Shown one piece after another: positions 13,482 to 30,466 of a stretch of DNA of 64,000 nucleotides. The position numbers were made by a program, and so were the translations under genes. Every line of letters starts with the position of its first letter. The stretch's first letter is position 1. The notes under the pieces are model-generated. The model saw only the letters and a list, made by a program, of their open reading frames with translations, was not told the origin of the DNA and made no database searches. Origin of the DNA: Nissolia schottii (taxonomy: Eukaryota; Streptophyta; Magnoliopsida; Fabales; Fabaceae); NCBI GenBank assembly GCA_003254905.1, contig QANU01064559.1:516313-580312 (forward strand). The letters are read 5' to 3'.

Positions 13482-15777
13482 CTTCGTTAAATGTATATAA
13501 TTCTTTGTTATAACTTCCTTAAATATCTCACAGTCTGTAGTGTAGAAAGGAAAATGATTAGTATGTTTTTGCATCATGTATGCTTGGAGCCATGGGTGAG
13601 AGAAACAGCTAGCTAAAGGACTTACTGAGTATAAAGTTGTACATATTTAAATGTAATTCTTGAAATCATGTTCTCGAGCCTTGAAAATGGAGGCACTAAT
13701 GAATGATGGCAATGCCACTTCAAGTTTGTCACACGTATATTCAATTCGATTCCTTGCTTTGTTTTAAATACTGAGATAGCTTATTCTGCAAAATTACTGA
13801 GATATTAGCATATGTATTGCATTCAAATAGAAAATTTTAATGCTCATCAACAATAACACGAGCGGTGATGTGGTCTGGTTTATGCACTCATTCGTAGATG
13901 AGACGAAATATGATAGGATTTGGATTCTAGAATAGAAAGGGAAAGAGATAGGGAAAACCATCCCATTCCTCTTCAATGTTGGCATGGTTGATTAGTTTCA
14001 TCTCCAAAGTATAAAAATCATGACATTCATCCCCAAAATTATCAAAGTCGATTAAATTAATCATTGCCAATCAAATTAGTCTCTTTCGAGGACTAAGTTG
14101 ATTTACTATTGGCAAATTTAGTGACAAATTTTAATGATTTTCATACCTTTAAAATGAACTTCATAGATATTGTCAAAGTTTGGGACGATTTTGTTGGTTT
14201 ACGGGAAGAGATATGTACACATTATTTAGTGTAACACACTAACAATTATTATACGAAGACGCACATTTCTTTATTTTTTACTTTATAGGAATTTATTAGA
14301 GTCTCACATTGTTTAAGAATAAAATTTAAATAGCTTTTGTAAGATCAAGATAACTCTCTTTCTTTGAGCTAGCTGTTGTGATTAAGTGAGGACCACTCAA
14401 TTTTTAATAGCATTCTCACGCAATACAATTGCTCCCAAAAATGATATGCTCGAACAAACTTCTACTAAAAAATTGCTTTTGTTACCATTATTTGCGGCCG
14501 TATTATATTTGGACTCGTTGATTGTGAGATATTGCGTTGACTCACTAATTATTTATTATTGGATCTTATCTTAATAAGATTCACATCTTATTAAAATTTC
14601 ATCCAATTGTGGATGAGTCTATAGAGTGCCTCGAATCATAATTAATGATTGCAAATAATATTTATATTGTTTTCCTAAAGTCGCTAAATTTCACTCACGC
14701 TGGTTAGTGGTCTACGACCAAGTCACGCAATCAAAACTGCTGAATGTAAAGTGTGAACTGCCTCAGCCAACTCTTTGAACATTCACCTTTTGGCTTTTCT
14801 AAGTGTAAATATATCCAAAAATGAAGGTGTTGCAATTATTATCATGTAAAAGCAACCTCTGAAGTCTACTTGGAGTTCAAGGAAAGCTCAGCATTTGCTA
14901 TATATATTCATAAATCATAACCTAAAGTGCTGACCAATCTTTCACCCCCTCATGGCACACTCAGCTTCTGATTGTTCTATTCTTGGAATCATTTTCATCT
15001 GATTTTCTTGGTATATCCCATAAAATGAAACCACGAAAAAAGACAGAAATAAAGCTGTTCACGCGGTAAATTTGTATGCTTTTTCATTATAGATGAAGAC
15101 ACTGTCAAGATTCTGTTTTACTACACGTAAGAAGAAACCTTCTGAGATCATTTACATGCATCAGCAGGAAGAGACTTTGACTACATACAAACTGTTTGGT
15201 TATAAAGAGTACTGTTATTTGTAGAAAGCGAAGTGATTAAGTCCAAATAAGAAAAAAAAGGAATCTAATGCAATTTCATTCCTAACTTTTGCGGAGGGTT
15301 TTAACGGCAACTCTTTATTTGCTACCAAATCAAGGTGGGATTTTCCGCGTGACAATGATAGGTACTTATACACTCCCTTAATGTATGCGCCTCTCTCTCT
15401 CTCTCTCTATAACTTGATAAGAACAAGTTATCCTTAATTAAGTCCAAATTTAGCTTTTGAAACATGATCCTCTCGTGTTTGTTTCGAACATGACCGTGTC
15501 ATCTCATGAGAGAAAGACGCAAACTCTTTAATTAGATGAAGTTCTCTTAAAATTTATAGGGTTCAATCTAAGTGTTTGTGTCTATCTCTCTCTTAACATG
15601 ACATAACCATACTCAACATAAACATAAAGAAGATCTTAATCCTTGGCATATTTATATCAAAATGCTATATAGAACAAAAGAGCATCGTTATAGAGTCAGA
15701 AAATATAGTTTGAATCTTTGACAAAAATCATAATGGTTATGAGAATAAAGTGCAGTGACATAACCCACTTAGTATAT

Positions 15778-15885
15778 TAGGTTTTGATTTTGGAATTTAA
15801 ACCATGGTTTGAGCAAAAGCTTATATCCCTTCAAAGCTTTTGTTCAAAACCATGGTCTTGGACTTTCAAAAACTAAACTAAACAG
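15778..15885. repeat. Long near-perfect hairpin
   Basis: Left arm ACCATGGTTTGAGCAAAAGC (from 15801) pairs with the right arm 15834-15856 (AAGCTTTTGTTCAAAACC and on) across a loop of about 11 bases. The pairing continues outward with mismatches to about 15780 and 15880. It could be a small MITE or a folded RNA precursor. It lies about 400 bp upstream of the peroxidase start. Confidence 0.7.
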
Positions 15886-16186
15886 GTTAATCTAAGGGTC
15901 AATAAAGATTATGATCACATCATTCTTCCAACTAAGTTACAACAAAATATTTTTTTTTCTAGCTCCCTAGCATTTTGCAAAATAAATTAGTTCTGCAATG
16001 TCTTGATCCAGTCCAGGGCAGGTAATAGCACAACCACTGTCAAAACTGAACACTCTACAATACATCAGAAACAAGGCACATACAAAACATGTTGAGAGTT
16101 GAAATAGTCAATAGGCTCATAGCTTCTTCTTTCACACTTTAGGTGATTTGGTGAAGAGATTGGGTTGGTTTTATCTTTTGAGCAGT

Positions 16187-16194
16187 ATATATAC
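16187..16194 (+). promoter_or_regulatory. TATA box of the peroxidase gene
   Basis: TATATATA lies 87 bp upstream of the peroxidase ATG at 16281, a normal distance for a plant TATA box with a short leader. Confidence 0.6.
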
Positions 16195-16280
16195 CAAACA
16201 AACCAATCCAATAGAACACGCACCAAACTAAACTTCTAAACAAGCACTTTATAAAACTCTATTATCCCTTGTCACTCACA

Positions 16281-18228
<1,948 letters not shown>

Positions 18229-19576
18229 GATGATTAACTCAATCAGATTCCGGTGGTTTAGACAAAAAGAATTAAATAAAAAAAGATGGTTATGTGTTTA
18301 GTTATGTTATGCTTTTGTTTTTTCCTTCTCATATTAACACGAATTATGTACCAACCTTCCAAAAATACAAGTAGTAGGAGGAGGGAAAGAATTTAGAAGA
18401 AGTAAATCTCTTCGGTAGTTATGAGGGCTTGACCTATAATGTAGCTTCTTCTATTTTACTTTATAATATAAAAGCTTGGTGTTGAAAGTTAATTGTCAAA
18501 TGCTGATTGAAAATATGTTTACATAATGAAGGGGACAAAAGAACAATTGAAGCATTCTATTTCTACATAATGATAAAGTGTCCCATGTTTTGATCAAATT
18601 ATCTTATTGGCACGATTAAGGACTTAAAGTGAAAATTTAAGTTTGGGACTACTTCATCTGCTGATATTTTGGTTTGATTTTGTCTGATTTTTATAATAGT
18701 TATTTAATATAAAATTTATTAACCATATGAAATACACTTTACCAATAAAAAAAAAAAAGAAAACACTTTATTTTAACACAAATGGAAGTGAGATTTTGTC
18801 CTCTCTAAGAATTGAACATGACAATTACTATAATGCGGTTTTATGATCGAGTCTATACTCAAAATAATAACTTATAGTTAAGAAATATCAAAATTAATGT
18901 CCTCAAATAATATAAAAGTTGCAATTAGCATGTTTGGGATTGTGAGATTAAAATTATTTCAATAATTGATTATACGTATAATAATAATAATAATTTATTT
19001 TACATAATTGATTACGTGAAAACCAATTTATATTTAGATGTATTAACTTAAAAGTAATTATAAAGTAACGTGTATTGTTTTCATCATAGGAAAATATTTT
19101 GCTTTTGTATGATAAAAGATTATTAAAAAAATATAAAATAACTTATTTATATTATATTATAATATTTGATACTTCGGATTAATTTAGCAAAAATATCATA
19201 ATTCTTAAAATATAATCCACTTTTACTTATTACCAAAAGTTTTAAAATATTTGTCATTTGTGTGTCTTCGTCTTTACAAGAGATCAAGCTTCACATGCCT
19301 TTTATCCAAACATTAAATTATTCCAAAAAAATTGTATCTAAGTATTTTAAGTTCCTAATAATGATGCCCTTAATCTAGGGGTAGTTCTGGTATTACGCTA
19401 ATTGCCGTAGACAACAACACTATATCTTTCGTATATTAGCAAAGTCCAGAGCTTAGCTGCTTCTCCGTTGTGTGTTTTGTTGATACAACAAAAACTCCAA
19501 GCTCTCTCTCTCTCTCTCAGTGTACCCTTTCTTCGATTGCTTTTTCATTTTTTGAGTGCGAAACGCAAAAACAACA
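18229..19576. other. Intergenic DNA, peroxidase 3' region and RPT4 leader
   Basis: AT-rich and without coding signal. The first ~150 bp are likely peroxidase 3' untranslated sequence. The last ~90 bp contain a CT run (19502-19518) just ahead of the RPT4 ATG, a frequent feature of plant housekeeping leaders. Confidence 0.5.
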
Positions 19577-22587
<3,011 letters not shown>

Positions 22588-23809
22588 ATAGATGGCCATT
22601 ATAAAATTCTTTCAAAGCCTCAAATCGTACTGATATTTCTTCTCCTTCTGCTGCTTCTCCTTTTGATACTTACGTATAATTTGTATTTCTGATCTTTGAA
22701 CTGGTTCTTGACCTCGTGCATGCATCTCCCCATTTATTGGATATTTAATTTAAGTCAAGGGGATCAGTAAATTTATTAAGTTTCAGCGAACTAAATCGTA
22801 AACTCTAATAAACAATAGAATTGATAATTAAACATAATAAATGTAAAATGTAATTATTTGAACAATATAAATTTTATAATAAAACAAAGGAAAGAAATAT
22901 TATAAATTATATTTTAATGTATGGTTTAATTGTTATATCATATTTCTATTATGCACGTCTATTACTCTGTTGTAGTAGTTCAATAAAAACATGACATAAC
23001 TATAAATATATAAAATTAGCTATATTATTTAACTTAAACAAGTTAACTAAATAAAAGATATTAAATTTGTACATATTGAGAAAAATAAATTGTTAACTTT
23101 AAACCGTAAACTTGCTGTTGTTCTTTTATTGAGTTTAATAAAATTTGTATGAATTTACACAATGATTTATGAGAATTAATTTGTTTTTATGCAATAAAAT
23201 TATAAATTTGTAAGAGTTTAAGAGTTAAATTAAGAACTTAATAATTATGATTGACGCAATAAATCTTTTGATAATTGTTTCTGTAAAGTTGGTCGTACTT
23301 CTTCGTTAACAATGTTTCAAAATGGGCAAAAAAGTGGGATAGGAAGTACAACAAGGCCTCGTTATGCAACATAAGACTTTAAAAGTGCTCCACTTGGAGA
23401 CGGGTAAAGAAGACTTTAAAGAGAATTACAAACTTTTAAGGGCTTCACTTGATTCAATCAAATTAAGGGCTGCATATATTTGAAGTCTTGTTTATGTTTT
23501 TTTTCCCTTCTCAATATGATATCAATTTGTCATGTTGATTTTGAACCTGAGAAGATCTAGATCCCTTAGTAACAATCCAAAGTTATGAGTTTCCACAAAT
23601 TACTTCAAACTCAGGCAGCTAAGCAGTTGTTGTAGATGTGGCATTAACAATTGGTTGAATCACTTAATAATATATCCTTATATCAAATGTCTTCTTGTAC
23701 ATGGATTTATAGCATCTTTGTGTTTTTGTTTAACAATGCGAGTTTATGGTTTGGACAAATATCCTAACATACAAAATTCCTCGAGCAAAGATCCCTAGCA
23801 ATGTTGAAA
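22588..23809. other. Intergenic DNA with a TE copy between RPT4 and TLC gene
   Basis: The first ~150 bp are RPT4 3' untranslated sequence. From about 22780 to 23240 the sequence resembles the element at 55434-56002 (shared text such as TTTCAGC, ATCGTAAACT, AAGAAATAT, AGTTCAATAAAA). The stretch from about 23560 to 23650 recurs in diverged form at about 27545-27610 and marks the start of a tandem duplication that includes the TLC gene. Confidence 0.5.
22780..23240. repeat. Diverged copy of the GGTTGT-ended MITE family
   Basis: Text such as ATCGTAAACTC, AAGAAATATxATAAA, TAGTTCAATAAAA, TAAAATTAGCTA and AATTTGTACAT appears in the same order here and at 55434-56002. The terminal inverted repeats are no longer clear in this copy, so its limits are approximate. 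Confidence 0.5.
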
Positions 23810-25385
23810 TCACGAGTCAGTCATCTTCCTACTCATGGTACCATTGACGTGCTTGGTCCCATATTTAGATGTTGGTCTCTTGGTCAATTTGTATTTAACC
23901 ATTCTTACGATTTTGAAGAACCAGAATGCACTTACAAGCTGCAAGCCCAATCCCATAGCCTGTAAACAGTGGAAGGAATTAAGCACAAGTAACCTAAAAG
24001 ACCAAAGAAAAACCAAATCTTAGGAAATTAGTTATGTACCTTTATGAGAAGTGGAACATTGGCTGATAAAGTTACATAAGTGATATACGGTCCAACTAAC
24101 ATCCTTGCAAATGTGAAAATAGCAGCAAACAGAATCTGCAAATGTATAGTTTCTCTTGTTTTAATATGTAACAAACAAATAATTAGAGCAAAACTTCAAA
24201 TTGACCATTGAAAGATTTGCGGCATCAATTTGATTCTCAAAAGAATATTTATGACATCAATTTGGTTGTCTAAAGATCAAAATTAGTCTAAATTAATAAT
24301 CTGAGTACTGTGGATTAATTTGAAATAAGGTTGTTCTTTCGAGAACTAAGTTGATATCACAAATTATTCGAGACAATACTTTCAAGGACCAATTTGAATT
24401 TTTACTCTTAATAGTTATCTAGATTTAATTTCAATGCATTGTCTTAGGTTATGACCAAGAGTTGTTACGTACATCAGAAGCCAAATTAAGAGGGGTATCC
24501 CTGTAACCAAGCTCCTTAAGAACCTCCCTCAAATGCAAGAATGGGCTTGACACCTCTGTTACCCATATTGCTCCAACCATCTCCGAGCCACACTTCAGGC
24601 ACAATGTTATTAGAATCTAAATAAACAACTCTAGAGTGAAAAAAATAATAAATTATATTTGAGTGGTTAATTTACCTTTTGATGGCAAAGACCAGCTCCA
24701 AGTCCAACAATGCTTACCAAATGGTGGATGGTGTTGTCCATACTGACTCTTTCACCAAAGAGACAACACACTAGATCATAAATGAGGTAAGAAAGACTCA
24801 CAGCCAAAACTTGCATCTGATCAAGAGTTCAAACAATTCAACTCTTAATGCCAAATCTAAAACAGTTAGCAATGTTGGGACTATTTGATTTCTGTTTTCA
24901 TTTACTATTTTTCGTGTTTTTGAGATTTTGTAAAGGAAACAGTGAAAAATAATAAAATTTTGTTTCCTATTTTCACTGTTATTTCGTATCTTAAAACAAA
25001 AAAACACAATAAATTAAAATAGAAAATGAAAATAGACTCGAATTTGAATCCTAGAGTCACATATCCTTGGGGAGGCCATTACTTGAACTTTACTCTTGGT
25101 CCGAAATTGCGTGAGCACCGAGCAATTCTTTAGATCAGAAACCGCAAAATGAATACAATCTAGTACCTGTTGGTGGGAAGACTTAGCAGCCATAGGACAG
25201 ATTGGACAGCTCCAATCTTGAACAGAGAGGGAAGCCAATGTCACTGCCAAAGTTGCATGGATTGTGGAGACTAAACGGTTGCAGAAATCAAAAGATCTCT
25301 TGGGAAAGATCCTCCTTGCTACTAGAAATGCTGCTGACCATGAAACAACTCCAACAACAATTGTCTTTTTAATGTTGTCTTCCAT
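23810..25385 (-). CDS. TLC-domain multi-pass membrane protein
   Basis: Minus strand, five exons: 25385-25167, 24816-24676, 24592-24473, 24135-24040 and 23959-23810. They join in frame to 241 aa; each is bounded by GT-AG. The upstream frame has only a GTG, so the ATG at 25385 is taken as start. The protein has several hydrophobic segments (for example IVVGVVSWSAAFLVA near the N terminus and ILFAAIFTFARMLVGPYI in exon 4) and the TLC-domain signature around MDNTIHHLVSIVGLGAGL. The C terminus is basic (KTKHVNG-like, KYKLTKRP). It resembles plant TLC proteins of the At5g14285 type, whose substrate is not established. TLC proteins sit in the ER or plasma membrane and often act in lipid handling. 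Intron 3 holds a fold-back repeat. A broken tandem copy follows at 28035-28791. Confidence 0.85.
24195..24410. repeat. Fold-back repeat in TLC intron 3
   Basis: AAATTGACCATTGAAAG on the left and TTTCAAGGACCAATTTG on the right pair with each other. The inner parts (TTTGATTCTCAAAAG and CTTTCGAGAACTAAG) also pair, giving the same self-complementary pattern as in other introns of this window. Confidence 0.6.
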
Positions 25386-27210
25386 TTGCTCCCACACTAT
25401 GCCAACACCAAAATCTTGTGTTTCAAATGAAGTTTCAGCCGTTGCGTTGCAATTGGTGCGAGTGTGGAGAAATTGAGAGAAAATGCGACCGATGTGGCTG
25501 CAATTGCGGCTGCTGAGACCACTAAAACCGCAATATTAGGAGACTTTCATTCTTAGAAGATCATATATGCAAGAAACAATAAATTGCATTGCATGGAGCA
25601 ACTGCCAACAGAAAAAAGGGTGTAAGCTAAGCCAATGATATGGCCAAGTATCAAAAAGAAACAGGCTGGCTACCTAATTTTGCCATAACCACCACATTTA
25701 TTATGTGTATATAAATATAGGTAGGGTATATAGACAGAGAAATGACCCTTGAAGTTTGAAATAGAGTAATAAAATTAACATTTTGAATAGACAATGTCAC
25801 AAGCAAAATAAATTTAGAGCCTTTTTTTTAACTCAATGCCCTGACAACACTGGTTTTGAATAATTAAAATGAAAAGGTTTTGATTAAAAAACAAGTTTTT
25901 AATATTTTTAATGCATTAAAGTAAATACGTTGAGAAAGAGTTTAATTATAATCCATTATTTAATCAAATTTTGTCATGTAAGTAACAACAGTTGACTTTA
26001 TCTCCCACTACTTGAGAAGTTATGCGTATGAAATAATTTGATAGGATGAACACAGTGAATAAATAGTAAGTAAACTCTTGAAAAAAATTCTTGTGTGATA
26101 CTAAATTGTAAATTAAACATGATTTGGGTCACACAATAAATGACATTTTAATTGGAAGTGATGGTTCCTCCCATCTAAAAGCTAAAATATCATTAATGGG
26201 GATTAACTTGTATTCTTGTAAGTTTCCAACCTTGAATAGGAAGCATGAAATGCATATTTAAGGCTTAGGGTTGCAGAATATCTCTAGAAGAAGAAACTGT
26301 TTAGCCTTTCAAGTTTGGTCCAAGTTGCGGTTTTTTTACTTTTATATTGGGTTTCAAATGTTAATTTACTATAATATGAGCAGTGTAATAAAATTACGGA
26401 TGTATGATCTGAAATCGTCATAGGGGTGGTGATTTCAGTCCCCTGGTTTTTGTTTTAAAAAAAAGGGCTGAAATCGTCACCCTCTATTGCAATTTCAGAC
26501 CCCGAATTTTTTTTTCTTTCAAAAACCTGAAATCGCTGCATATGATGACGATTTTAGTCATCTTTCCTATACATTTGTAATTTTCTATCTTCAGCCATAT
26601 TTTCGAATTCTACATACATCAAAACCATGAATACGATAATACCCAAGTTGCTGGTTATGCAGCCACCCTGCTTCGGTGGGTTCCACCTATTTAAGTATTG
26701 CTGGACAATATGCAAAATAAAGAAAGAATTTACATTGAAAGCCAAAAAAATTACGTTATTAGGCATGATTGCCAAGTTGTTGGAAAATTGAACAAAAATA
26801 ACAAAATAATATATAAATAAAACTCAACACTCAATAGTACAATTGAGAAAAGAATTAAAATAATTTACATAGTAAAAATAAAGTGTTTATCAGAGTTAAT
26901 GGCCAAGGCGTGCTGTGGAAGCTTAAGAATATTTTTGTCACCACAGGGTTAATTATTTTGTGGGGTATCTTATTTTGTGTATTTGATCTTTGCTACTTGA
27001 TGTATTTGGTCTTCACGATTAATATTTTCTAAGGGATAATAACAACTTGGTAACTTTACACTTGAACTAGTGAAGTTACGTAAACAAGAATTAAAAAATA
27101 GAAGATATATATAACCTCAGTTTTCCCCTATATCTCAAGTTGTAATTGCAAACTAGTGTTTATAGGAATAGAGAAAGTATATGTTCTTGTTGCCCAGCTC
27201 CAACGTTCAA

Positions 27211-27241
<31 letters not shown>

Positions 27242-27545
27242 CTAACATTTAACAATTAGCATCATCATGTTAGGAAAACAGAATAATAAATGTAAAACTA
27301 ACGTAAGAAGCAATGGTAGTAGGTGTTACTACTTGCAAAACAAATTGTAACGTGCAAAACCTTGGTCAATGGTCACAAACATTTTAATAAACAAGGTGAA
27401 TACGAATAATTTTCAACTCGCCTAAAAAATTATCTCAACTTAAATTGGCTCATTTAAAGGCAGGTTATACCCGGATTGACTAAGCTTACCTTGTTTACCA
27501 TCCCTACTGTTTTTACTCCAAAAACAAAAAATGCTACTATATATT
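25386..27545. other. Intergenic DNA between the two TLC copies
   Basis: The first ~350 bp, upstream of the TLC start, recur in diverged form at 29100-30230 and belong to the duplicated unit. The rest is AT-rich and without a gene. It contains the CTGAAATCG cluster at 26400-26560 and a TA microsatellite near 27211. Confidence 0.5.
26400..26790. repeat. Cluster of CTGAAATCG / CGATTTCAG motifs, unidentified element
   Basis: CTGAAATCG-like words occur in both orientations about six times within 160 bp (near 26410, 26432, 26467, 26498, 26526 and 26546). They are separated by homopolymer runs of A or T. The next ~200 bp, read on the minus strand, contain a short open frame beginning near 26775. 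I do not recognise the family; an end of a retrotransposon is possible. Confidence 0.4.
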
Positions 27546-28034
27546 ATTTCAATCCAAACTCAAACCCAGGTAGCTGTGCAGTTGTTTAGACGTGGGGTGG
27601 CATTAGTGATCTTTAAATTTTGGGTTTTTGCTGACACTTACTCTTATTAATGAGTTCAAAGTGAAAAAAAATAAATTATTTTCAATGTATTGAATGTTTC
27701 TATTAACCTATCTTGTTTACATGAAAGGCGTAAAAATAATGGTTTAGACATAAACCAGTTAAAGTCAATAAGTACTGACTACATGCTCCAAGATGATTAT
27801 ATATGCTATCACACATGTAAGTATAAATGATTCGCTGAGTCACTCAGAAATTTCCTTTTCTTCTTTGTCACCTTGTTCATCCATCTATAGCATGTTTGGC
27901 TTTCCGTTTAGTAAATGTGAAAATTATGGTTTAGACAAAATTAAGCTTCCCGTCATGTTTGTTCAAACCATAAGTCTAGTTATATTATAAGCAGACATCA
28001 AAACACATTAAATTCCTTGGCCGGCCATAGATTG

Positions 28035-28791
28035 CTAGCGATGTTGAAATTGTGAGTTAGTCATCTTCCTCGTTGTACCGTTGGCGTGTTTCGCGCCATT
28101 TCTAGTTGTAGGTTTCTTGGTCAACTTGTATTTAACCATTCTTACGATTTTGAAGAACCAGAATGCACTTACAAGCTGCAATCCCAATGCCGTGGCCTGT
28201 AAACAAAGTAAGGAATTAAGTGTGGAGAATAAATCAAGATCTTAAATTGATTTAGATTTATCTATTTAAATATTTATCTATTTTATCTGTCAAGATACCT
28301 ATTTTATCTATTAAGTTTATCTTTATCTTATTTTCGAACACATTTAAAAATACAATACATAATATAATCTTTATTTTCTTAATCTCTCTCTTGTCATGCA
28401 CCATAATCTCCCTTCACCCAGTATGCTTAAACATTAATCAAATGTGACTTTAGGCTGTGTGTTGTACCAATAACAAGACATAAGACATAGATACGAAAAT
28501 ATAAATTTCTTGTATTTTCTGTATTTTATTAAAGTTGATATAAAGGAAACAAAAAAAAATTTGATTAGGAGAACACCGAATTAAGACCTAGAAAGACAAA
28601 CAAAATTTCTATCTGCATCTCATTTTTTTATCATTTATCATGTTTCTGATTTCAAATGCAGTATTAAAAAAAAGTTAGGGAAATGCTTATATTACCTTTA
28701 TTAGAAGTGGGTAATTGGCTAATAAAGTGACGTATGCGATATATGGTCCAACCAATATCCTTGCAAATGTAAAGATAGCAGCAAACAGGAT
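28035..28791 (-). pseudogene. Partial tandem copy of the TLC-domain gene (exons 4 and 5 only)
   Basis: On the minus strand, 28791-28696 matches TLC exon 4 in length (96 bp), frame and splice sites. 28196-28035 matches exon 5, with a changed C terminus that runs five codons longer. Both are open and carry good splice signals (CAG before, GT after exon 4). Exons 1-3 are not found upstream, although diverged 5' flank of the gene returns at 29100-30230. I therefore read this as a whole-gene tandem duplication that lost its first three exons. It cannot encode a full TLC domain. A chimeric transcript is possible but not supported by what I see. Confidence 0.75.
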
Positions 28792-28844
28792 CTGCAAATG
28801 TATAGTTTGAATTGTTTTAACATATAGTAAATAATTCGAGTAAA

Positions 28845-28980
28845 ATCTCATATTAGTCCTTTTCGAGTTGTTAAACATTAATTTAATCTTTTAAAATCTA
28901 AATTGATGTCACGAATTATTTGAGGATCGAATTGATGAATGTACCACATCACTTTCGAGAACTAGATTTAATTTCAATTT
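28845..28980. repeat. Fold-back-like repeat upstream of TLC pseudogene exon 4
   Basis: TTAGTCCTTTTCGAG, AAATTGATGTCACGAATTATTTGAGG and TTTCGAGAACTAG resemble the repeat in intron 3 of the intact TLC gene and lie at the equivalent place. The repeat was therefore probably present before the duplication. Confidence 0.5.
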
Positions 28981-29099
28981 TTTATAATAAATAATAAACG
29001 CTCAAATCATCCGGAGATGAGGAGCAGGAGGTTACAAGTTCGAGCAAAACACAATTATTCCAACCGCCTACTGTCATATAAGAGGACAGTGATGGTGTA

Positions 29100-30269
29100 G
29101 CTTGAACATTGCTAGCACCAAAATCTAGTGTTTCATTGCATGGAGAGAATATATATATGCTTGCTTGCTTATATCAAAGATTAACAGTGAAGACTTTTAT
29201 TCTTCTAAGATCATATATATGTGTGTGTGTGTGCAAGAAATATTAAATTGCAATGCAGGGAAGCACTGCCAACCGGAAAAGGGGGGTAAGCGAATGGAGT
29301 GTGTGTATATATATATATGGGCAAGTACCCTCCTCATCCTCAATATCTATATAGGGTAGGAATACTCTTCCATCACCAATCCTATTTGGAATTCTATCAT
29401 CCTCATCTCCATTAGATATCTACCTCCCAAAGATTTTTAAATTATTATTTTAAATAATAAAAAAAATGAAAAAGAAAAAAAGAAGGCTTAATTAACTAAA
29501 AATATATGTGAAAACTATAATAAAAAAAATTAAAAAAATTTAAACGAAATTAAACTTACAGCAAGTCTTAAACATATAACACTAATAACGCAAAGGCAAA
29601 AAATACAAAATTTTGAATACCAAAGACTTGGTGCGTGGGCAGTGTGGTTGGCCTAGTGGCGGCCTAGACTCAAGTCTTAGACTCGAGAGAATTTTTAATT
29701 TAAAATTAGGGTATTCAATTGAGTATTGTTGAGTTTTTTTATTTGTTGATAAGAGTATTATTGAGTTTGTGTTTTGGGTTTTGAGGAGATGAGGTAGGCT
29801 TTAGAAGACAAATTGAACTTAAAACATCATTTTATTTTAATTTTGGTAAATATTTATTATTTTATTTATTAAAAGTAATATAATAAATATAATTTTTTTA
29901 AATTATTCATTGCGTTCGAGTATCTGACATGGCAGATATCGTGTTCCAATCCTCATTCATCTTTTTTTTTATGGGCAAACTTTTGTCTCCATCCTCATTT
30001 CCATAACAAATAAATTTTTAACATTCGAGTATTCATCATTAGATATTCCCACAAACATTCGTGCAGTCGAATATACATTATCAACCCCCTACAAGTATCA
30101 AATTGGACAAGGCTATGCACCAAAAAGAAAATTGGAATAGGCTGCCTAACTAATTTTTCTGCAGCTATACCACATTTATTATATATATGTATACATAGGT
30201 AGTAAATATATAGACACATAGACTAACATTTGGAATTTGAAATCTATAAATCTATATATTATATTATTT
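29100..30269. repeat. Duplicated 5' flank of the TLC gene, expanded
   Basis: Diverged copies of text upstream of the intact TLC gene: CACCAAAATCTAGTGTTTCA (29118, compare 25406), CAAGAAATATTAAATTGCA (29234, compare 25570), ACTGCCAACCGGAAAA (compare 25604) and CCACATTTATTATATATATG (30170, compare 25692). Compared with the first copy, about 700 bp of extra AT-rich DNA separates the blocks. A GT run lies at 29219-29232. Confidence 0.6.
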
Positions 30270-30466
30270 NNNNNNNNNNNNNNNNNNNNNNNNNNNNNNN
30301 NNNNNNNNNNNNNNNNNNNNNNNNNNNNNNNNNNNNNNNNNNNNNNNNNNNNNNNNNNNNNNNNNNNNNNNNNNNNNNNNNNNNNNNNNNNNNNNNNNNN
30401 NNNNNNNNNNNNNNNNNNNNNNNNNNNNNNNNNNNNNNNNNNNNNNNNNNNNNNNNNNNNNNNNNN
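30270..30466. other. Assembly gap (197 Ns)
   Basis: Run of N between AT-rich, TA-repeat sequence. Reading frames that cross it are meaningless. The TA repeat on its right edge suggests that a microsatellite stopped the assembly. Confidence 0.99.

Larger units (their letters stand above)
13482..16280. other. Intergenic DNA with fold-back repeat, hairpin and peroxidase promoter
   Basis: Includes the HflX 3' region. A degenerate fold-back repeat lies at about 13960-14170 (AATTAGTCTCTTTCGAGGAC at its centre). A CT run is at 15390-15407 and a long hairpin at 15778-15885. No gene is supported. Confidence 0.5.

Noticed and set aside
29010..29080. Possible SINE remnant with AGGTTACAAGTTCGAGC
   Set aside because: Only a B-box-like word is seen; the rest does not match a SINE.
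29625..29700. tRNA-like text GGCCTAGTGGCGGCCTAGAC
   Set aside because: It has A-box-like wording but no proper B box (GGTTCGANNCC) and no cloverleaf that I can build.
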